In this document: positions 16,060-20,120 of the stretch, one piece after another
How positions within the stretch are numbered: the first letter of the stretch is position 1
Layout of the letters: each line of letters opens with the position of its first letter
From: Gallionellales bacterium GWA2_60_18
GTDB lineage: Bacteria; Pseudomonadota; Gammaproteobacteria; Burkholderiales; Gallionellaceae
DNA length: 20,120 bases
Direction of reading: 5' to 3'
NCBI GenBank assembly: GCA_001801105.1
Contig: MGWS01000014.1
Location: 1-20,120, forward strand
Notes under the pieces: model-generated
Told to the model about the DNA's origin: nothing
The model's input: the letters and a program-made list of their open reading frames with translations, nothing else
Databases searched by the model: none
Position numbers and translations under genes: made by a program

Positions 16060-16392
16060 TCAGCGCGTCATGATCCACTGCACTACGTTCTTGATCTCGC
16101 CGTCATCCTTGGTCTTGAGTTGGTCGTGATCCTCTTCCTGATCCTCGATCTTGACCTTGGGGCTGGTGGTGAGATGGGTGTAGATCTTTTGTTCGGCATC
16201 GCCCTTGCCCTTGTATTTGGCGGCGATCTCCTTGTAGGACGGGCCGTCCTTCTTCTTGTCGATGCCGTGGCATTTGAGGCAGCCGCTCTTGCGGGCGAGC
16301 GCCTCGGCGGAAGCTTCGTCAAGGCTCCAAGCCGCCGGGCTGGCGAGGATCAGTGCCGTGGCGAGGAGGCCGGGAATCAGGGAGGTGTTCAT
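16060..16392 (-). CDS. Periplasmic monoheme cytochrome c (class I-like) without an evident Met ligand
   Basis: A 110-residue protein with a signal peptide (cut near AWS|LDE at residue 23) and one CLKCH heme motif (C38, C41, H42) near the mature N-terminus, then DGPSYKEIAAKYKG, all typical of small class I cytochromes. The usual distal methionine is missing: the only Met after the heme is M108 in the C-terminal helix (WIMTR). H73 and H89 (EEDHDQL) are alternative ligands. It likely shuttles electrons in the periplasm between MtrA and membrane partners, comparable in position to MtoD of Sideroxydans, though I do not claim orthology. AAAGG precedes the ATG. The 308-base gap to mtrA carries a separate promoter. 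Confidence 0.88.
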   Translation of the reverse strand: MNTSLIPGLLATALILASPAAWSLDEASAEALARKSGCLKCHGIDKKKDGPSYKEIAAKYKGKGDAEQKIYTHLTTSPKVKIEDQEEDHDQLKTKDDGEIKNVVQWIMTR

Positions 16393-16438
16393 CGCATGCC
16401 TTTATGAGTGATTGAATGTTCGATTGCGATTCTGCTCT

Positions 16439-16466
16439 GGAAGCGGATTTTCCGCAATTCGCTTCC
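16439..16466. other. Nested dyad between the PilJ-like gene and the monoheme cytochrome gene
   Basis: GGAAGCG (16439-16445) pairs with CGCTTCC (16460-16466), and inside GCGGA (16443-16447) pairs with TCCGC (16451-16455), so two alternative hairpins compete. No T-run follows on the minus strand, which speaks against a plain terminator. It may be a protein-binding site or an mRNA processing hairpin. Confidence 0.3.
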
Positions 16467-16530
16467 ACCAAGTCAATCAACGGTTCTGCCCATGTTCGGT
16501 TGACCTGTAGTCTGCCCGAGCCGTGTCCGC

Positions 16531-17304
16531 CTATTCTTTCGCGCCGGTTTCATAGAGCCGGGTGATGTGATCCATGCGGTTGAGGATGGCATCGCTGGCA
16601 TCCGCGACCACCACGCGGTAGGACTGCGCGCCTTCCATCGCCAGGGCGGCCTGGAACCACAGCCACTGGATCTCGACGGCTTCCAGTTCGCTGGCGATCT
16701 CCGGCGTGTTCTCCGGCGCGGCGGCGAGTTGCTTCAGCGCGGCATCGAACTCGTTGGCGGCAGCATCGAGCTCCTCGTCGATGCGCGCCGAGCGGATGCT
16801 CCAGGCGCGCAGCATGTAGTATTTGGCGAGCCGTTGCGACAGCATGCGCTGGCGACCGGCAACGTTGATCAGACGGCTGTAGGAATCGGCGGCGGCATCC
16901 TGCAAATGTGCGGTCAGGCGGTCGGCGATGTGCAGCACTTGCTCTCCCTGTTCCAGCAGGCGCATCGCGTTCTCGTGCTTGACCGGGCCGGTGGCGGTCT
17001 TTTTGAAGTGTTTCCACTGTGCTTGCAGCTGCGCCAGGTCGTCCTTGGCGAGCGGCGAGGCTGCGGCCGACGGCTTGAGTTCGCCGAGGCGTTTCTCGAA
17101 GAGGTTCACCGCGGCGGATAGTTGCGCGCGCGAGGCGGCGGCGGATATGCCCAGACCGGCCTGGCAATAGGTCTTGACGATGCGCTGCGACAGCATGCGC
17201 TGGTAACCGGCCTTGTTTACCGCTTCGAACAGGTCGGGTGCGGCAACAGCGAGGCCGGGCAGACAAACGAGGGGGAGCAGCAGGGCGTTGAACAGTTTTT
17301 TCAT
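16531..17304 (-). CDS. Stand-alone periplasmic protein with two PilJ/NarX-type sensor boxes
   Basis: A 257-residue protein with a signal peptide (cut near AVA|AP at residue 21) and no further membrane span, HAMP or signalling domain. It has an internal repeat: NKAGYQRMLSQRIVKTY (30-46) and NVAGRQRMLSQRLAKYY (147-163). This is the box of the type IV pili methyl-accepting transducer N-terminal (PilJ) family, related to the nitrate-binding P-box of NarX, normally found in receptor proteins. Here the domain pair is free in the periplasm, so it may be a soluble ligand-binding protein that serves a separate receptor. It lies 12 bases after the upstream helical-protein gene and ahead of the monoheme cytochrome gene. 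The ligand is unknown. GGAG precedes the ATG. Confidence 0.85.
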   Translation of the reverse strand: MKKLFNALLLPLVCLPGLAVAAPDLFEAVNKAGYQRMLSQRIVKTYCQAGLGISAAASRAQLSAAVNLFEKRLGELKPSAAASPLAKDDLAQLQAQWKHFKKTATGPVKHENAMRLLEQGEQVLHIADRLTAHLQDAAADSYSRLINVAGRQRMLSQRLAKYYMLRAWSIRSARIDEELDAAANEFDAALKQLAAAPENTPEIASELEAVEIQWLWFQAALAMEGAQSYRVVVADASDAILNRMDHITRLYETGAKE

Positions 17305-17316
17305 GGGTGCTCCGGT

Positions 17317-18192
17317 TCAGAATATCGACATGCCGCCGATGCGCAATGTACGGATGAGCTGTTCGATGGCGTTTTCCATGGACTTGATGGCGGCAGGGTA
17401 GTCCCTGGCGGCAGCCTGTTTCTCGGCCTGCGACCTGATCTGACGGCTTTCCTCGATATTGTGGTCGATGATGTTGCGGGTCGCTTCGCTGTACTGGTTG
17501 CTCGACAGCATCATATCCACCAGCATCTGGTGGCTCTGGTAACGTTTCAGTTCATAGCTGTATTCATCCGCCGGCGTGTCGAACTTGAGGTCGATGGTGA
17601 CGACATCGCCGTCGCGCAGTCTGGTGAGGGTCGCCACGGCGAGCTGGTAGGCTTCCGCCAGCTTTTTGTTGGCGTCGCCATGGCGTCCGGCGGCGGAAAG
17701 TATGTCTGCTTCCCGGGTCTTCTGGTCGATCATGCTCAGCGCTTCCGGCGCCTTCTTGCCGGTCTTGCCGAGCGTATCGGCGATCGACTTGCGATAGTCG
17801 CCGGTCTGTTCGAGCAGGTCTTTGTTCTGGCTCGCGAGCAGGCCGGTATCGAGTGCGGCGCCGTTCTTGCCGGCCAGCGACGAGGCGGTGGTCGTCGCCT
17901 TGAGCGCGCCGTCCAGCGCCTGCGTGGCCTTGGCGAAATCGCCCAGATTGCCGGCGGTGCGTGCTTCGTCGCGCAGCTGTAGCGCCATTTGCAGTTGTGC
18001 TTTGGCTTCGCTGTCCGGGCCGTCCTGTATCTGGCGGAACTTGGCGGAATTGAGCAGGCTTTCCAGCAGCTTGAGTTTCTGCCCGGTCACCTGGGGCATG
18101 GCGGGAGGCGTGTCCTGCGCGCAGGCGCCGCCGCAGGCCAGCAGCGCCAGAACGGCAACGGTACAGGCGGTTCGATGATGGGTTGGTTTCAT
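17317..18192 (-). CDS. Exported helical protein of unknown function
   Basis: A 291-residue protein not recognised as a named family. It begins with a signal sequence (TACTVAVLALLACGGACAQ); cleavage after ACA or lipidation at the LLAC cysteine are both possible. The rest is almost wholly helical and rich in Ala, Lys and Gln, with TPR-like patterning (GNLGDFAKATQALDGALKA, RDYPAAIKSMENAIEQLIRT) and one short strand region (GDVVTIDLKFDTP). The start at 18192 was chosen for the strong GGAGGGGGAG ribosome binding site; an upstream ATG would add eight residues ahead of the signal. It is first in the minus-strand run and 12 bases ahead of the PilJ-box gene, so the two products probably work together in the periplasm, perhaps as a binding complex. 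Confidence 0.75.
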   Translation of the reverse strand: MKPTHHRTACTVAVLALLACGGACAQDTPPAMPQVTGQKLKLLESLLNSAKFRQIQDGPDSEAKAQLQMALQLRDEARTAGNLGDFAKATQALDGALKATTTASSLAGKNGAALDTGLLASQNKDLLEQTGDYRKSIADTLGKTGKKAPEALSMIDQKTREADILSAAGRHGDANKKLAEAYQLAVATLTRLRDGDVVTIDLKFDTPADEYSYELKRYQSHQMLVDMMLSSNQYSEATRNIIDHNIEESRQIRSQAEKQAAARDYPAAIKSMENAIEQLIRTLRIGGMSIF

Positions 18193-18260
18193 TTTTCTCC
18201 CCCTCCCGTGTGACAAGCGGCTTGGCTGATATATCTTCCAGCTTTGTATTTACTCTACCA

Positions 18261-18299
18261 CAACAATTGTTGATGCATATCGCCGGCGACGGGTAAACT
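18261..18299 (+). promoter_or_regulatory. Sigma-70-type promoter of recO with an overlapping palindrome
   Basis: TTGATG (18270-18275) and TAAACT (18294-18299) are 18 bases apart, and the recO ATG follows at 18335. A perfect 12-base palindrome, CAACAATTGTTG (18261-18272), overlaps the -35 box and lies in the divergent gap shared with the minus-strand gene that starts at 18192, so it could act on either gene. Confidence 0.4.
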
Positions 18300-18334
18300 T
18301 GCATCGCCTGTTCAGAAACTTTCCCGTCTCCAGA

Positions 18335-19057
18335 ATGACCGCAGCAAACCGCAATAAACAGCAGGACGAACCCGCCTTTGTGCTGCACAGCTACCCGTTC
18401 CGCGAGACCAGCCTGCTTCTCGACGTGTTCAGCCGGCGGCATGGCCGGCTTGCGATCGTGGCGCGCGGCGCGCGACGCCCGCGTTCGGCGCTGCGCGGCG
18501 TGCTGATGAACTTCCAGCCGCTGCTGCTCTCCTGGTTCGGCAAGGGCGAGGTACGCACCCTGCACAGCGCGGAATGGCAGGGCGGCCAGCCCTGTTTGCA
18601 GGGCACGGCGCTGATGTGCGGCTTCTACCTGAACGAACTGCTGCTCAACTTGATGGCGCGCGACGATCCGCACGAGCAGCTGTTCGACTATTACCGCGCC
18701 ACCCTGTACCGCCTGGCGCATGAGACCGACCATGCCGCGACGCTGCGCTGTTTCGAAAAACACCTGCTGCAGGAGCTGGGCTACGCGCTGCCGCTGGAGC
18801 GCGAGGCCGGCAACGGCGAGCCGATATGCGCCGAAGTCTGCTATCGTTATGTCGTGGAGCGCGGCGCCGTGCCGGACGACGGTGGTGCAGGGCTGCCGGT
18901 GCTGGGCAAGACGCTGCTCGACATGGCTGCGGACGACTATGCCGACCCGGTCACCGCGCAGCAGAGCAAACAACTGATGCGCATCGTGCTGAACCACCAT
19001 CTCGGCGGCAAGACGTTGCACACGCGCGAACTCATCAAGGAACTGCAAAAACTATGA
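18335..19057 (+). CDS. recO: DNA repair protein RecO
   Basis: A 240-residue protein, close to the usual length of RecO. The N-terminal OB-fold signature is clear (FVLHSYPFRETSLLLDVFSRRHGRLAIVARGARRPRS), followed by helical parts with FYLNELLLNLMARDDPHEQLFDYY. RecO works with RecR and RecA in recombinational repair, helping to load RecA on SSB-coated single strands and annealing DNA. The start at 18335 was chosen because the family begins shortly before EPAFVLHSYP; an in-frame TTG at 18299 overlaps the promoter and is unlikely. No strong ribosome binding site was seen. recO-pdxJ-acpS is a conserved proteobacterial order. Confidence 0.93.
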   Translation: MTAANRNKQQDEPAFVLHSYPFRETSLLLDVFSRRHGRLAIVARGARRPRSALRGVLMNFQPLLLSWFGKGEVRTLHSAEWQGGQPCLQGTALMCGFYLNELLLNLMARDDPHEQLFDYYRATLYRLAHETDHAATLRCFEKHLLQELGYALPLEREAGNGEPICAEVCYRYVVERGAVPDDGGAGLPVLGKTLLDMAADDYADPVTAQQSKQLMRIVLNHHLGGKTLHTRELIKELQKL

Positions 19058-19067
19058 ATACCTCTAA

Positions 19068-19187
19068 AAATTCAGAATTTCGGGATGCAGCGCAAGGCGC
19101 ACGGAGCGCAGCAACCGAGACATATCTTGCAGATAGGCGAGGTTGCGAGCACCGCGCAACGCCGCGATGCGCCCGAAAAATGAATTT
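19068..19187. repeat. MITE-like inverted-repeat element between recO and pdxJ
   Basis: The ends are imperfect inverted repeats: AAATTCA and TTTCGGG on the left (19068-19074, 19078-19084) against CCCGAAA and TGAATTT on the right (19172-19178, 19181-19187). The interior of about 87 bases is GC-rich with no reading frame of its own. The unit ends directly before the pdxJ ribosome binding site. I believe similar sequences recur in betaproteobacterial genomes, but a copy count could not be made here. Confidence 0.45.
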
Positions 19188-19199
19188 GGAGAGGTGTTC

Positions 19200-19994
19200 A
19201 TGATGAAACTCGGACTTAATATCGACCATGTCGCCACGCTGCGCCAGGCACGCGGCGCGCGCTATCCCAATCTGGTGCGTGCCGCGCTGATCTGCGAGGA
19301 GGCCGGTGCCGACGCCATCACCCTGCACCTGCGCGAGGATCGCCGCCACATTCAGGATGCGGACGTGGACATCCTGCGCGGCATGCTGCAAACGCGCATG
19401 AACCTGGAATGCGCCGTGACCGACGAGATGATCGGCAACGCGCTGCGTATCAAGCCGCACGACATCTGTCTGGTGCCGGAACGGCGCGAGGAGCTGACTA
19501 CTGAAGGCGGGCTGGATGTAGTGGGTTCTTTCGACAACGTCATTGCGGCGTGCGACTTGTGCGGCGAGGCGGGCATCCGCGTGTCACTGTTCATCGACCC
19601 GGACGTAAAACAAATCGACGCCGCGCGCCGCACCGGCGCGCCGGTGATCGAGCTGCATACCGGCAGATATGCCGATGCCGACAGTATGCCGGAGCGCAAC
19701 AACGAACTGGAACGCCTGCGCGTCGCGGCTGAATATGCCCATGCCTATGGCTTGCAGGTGAATGCCGGGCATGGTCTGAACTACCACAACGTGCAGCCCA
19801 TCCTCGCCATTCCCAATATCGTCGAATTGAATATCGGCCATGCCATCATCGCCGAAGCTGTGTTCATCGGGCTGGATGCGGCGGTGCGCAAGATGAAGAG
19901 CCTTTTGACGGCAGGATTGCCGCCTGATGTCACTATCAGCCATTCGGCCAGACTAACAAACGCCAGCCAACTCGCCGGTCATGCGCGGGAATAA
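19200..19994 (+). CDS. pdxJ: Pyridoxine 5'-phosphate synthase
   Basis: About 264 residues. PdxJ condenses 3-amino-2-oxopropyl phosphate with deoxyxylulose 5-phosphate to give pyridoxine 5'-phosphate, the last ring-forming step of vitamin B6 synthesis. Signatures are [16 protein letters not shown] at the N-terminus, [45 protein letters not shown] and [14 protein letters not shown] near the C-terminus. Two ATGs in a row (19200 and 19203) follow GGAGAGG and either could be used; the first has good spacing from GGAG. Longer starts would run into the inverted-repeat element. The stop lies just before acpS. Confidence 0.95.
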   Translation: MMKLGLNIDHVATLRQARGARYPNLVRAALICEEAGADAITLHLREDRRHIQDADVDILRGMLQTRMNLECAVTDEMIGNALRIKPHDICLVPERREELTTEGGLDVVGSFDNVIAACDLCGEAGIRVSLFIDPDVKQIDAARRTGAPVIELHTGRYADADSMPERNNELERLRVAAEYAHAYGLQVNAGHGLNYHNVQPILAIPNIVELNIGHAIIAEAVFIGLDAAVRKMKSLLTAGLPPDVTISHSARLTNASQLAGHARE

Positions 19995-19997
19995 TGA

Positions 19998-20120
19998 ATG
20001 ATATTTGGCATCGGCACCGACATCGTTGAATACGCCCGTATCGAGGCGCTGTGGGCGCGCTACGGCGAGCGCTTCGCGGCGCGCATCCTGACGCAGAATG
20101 AATTGCCGGAACTGGCGCGG
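19998..20120 (+). CDS. acpS: Holo-[acyl-carrier-protein] synthase, N-terminal part (runs off the window)
   Basis: The first 41 residues are present: [19 protein letters not shown] and on to LPELAR. The GIGTDIVE segment holds the magnesium-binding Asp of AcpS, which transfers phosphopantetheine from CoA to the acyl carrier protein. The start at 19998 lies three bases after the pdxJ stop; another ATG at 19994 is in a different frame and can be dismissed. Position after recO-pdxJ agrees with the known gene order. Confidence 0.92.
   Translation, partial: MIFGIGTDIVEYARIEALWARYGERFAARILTQNELPELAR

Noticed and set aside
17564..19048. Minus-strand frame spanning recO and the helical-protein gene
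   Set aside because: It overlaps recO in antisense and the downstream gene out of frame, with no coherent protein.

Overview
The window reads as chromosomal DNA of a GC-rich betaproteobacterium. The recO-pdxJ-acpS order, the protein families and a decaheme/porin electron conduit fit the Nitrosomonadales, possibly an iron-oxidising Gallionellaceae-like organism. The family-level placement is inference. No rRNA, tRNA or CRISPR array was seen.

Left flank (1-1651), accessory DNA. The first 60 bases look like the terminus of an IS3-type insertion sequence that cuts a RES-toxin-like gene, whose 90-residue N-terminal piece remains. Next come a HigB/HigA-type toxin-antitoxin pair and an ORF6N-domain gene that carries a 27-bp perfect palindrome inside its coding sequence. 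Then follow a radical SAM gene, a composite palindromic repeat (about 2811-2960), a small membrane protein and a YjbQ-family gene.

Middle (3853-9508, minus strand). An orphan HicB-like protein lies downstream of a class II (B12-dependent) ribonucleotide reductase, nrdJ. A 380-residue LAGLIDADG intein interrupts nrdJ exactly at the catalytic NPC cysteine. A cysteine-containing membrane protein of unknown function is translationally coupled ahead of nrdJ, and serB lies ahead of that.

Centre-right (9638-18192, minus strand), the most interesting part: an extracellular electron transfer cluster. In transcription order it holds a periplasmic helical protein of unknown function, a stand-alone periplasmic protein with two PilJ/NarX-type boxes, a monoheme cytochrome c, a decaheme MtrA/MtoA/DmsE-type cytochrome, an MtrB/PioB-type outer-membrane barrel, a chemotaxis receptor with a c-type heme motif in its periplasmic sensor, a cytochrome b561-like membrane protein and a SCO1/SenC protein. 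The decaheme gene is preceded by a strong sigma-54-type promoter with dyad elements about 110-135 bp upstream. My reading is that electrons pass between the outside, MtrAB, periplasmic carriers and the membrane b-type cytochrome, while the heme receptor steers motility by redox state. No outer-surface MtrC-type cytochrome and no CymA-type quinol oxidase are present.

Right edge (18335-20120, plus strand): recO, a small inverted-repeat element, pdxJ and the start of acpS, which runs off the window.
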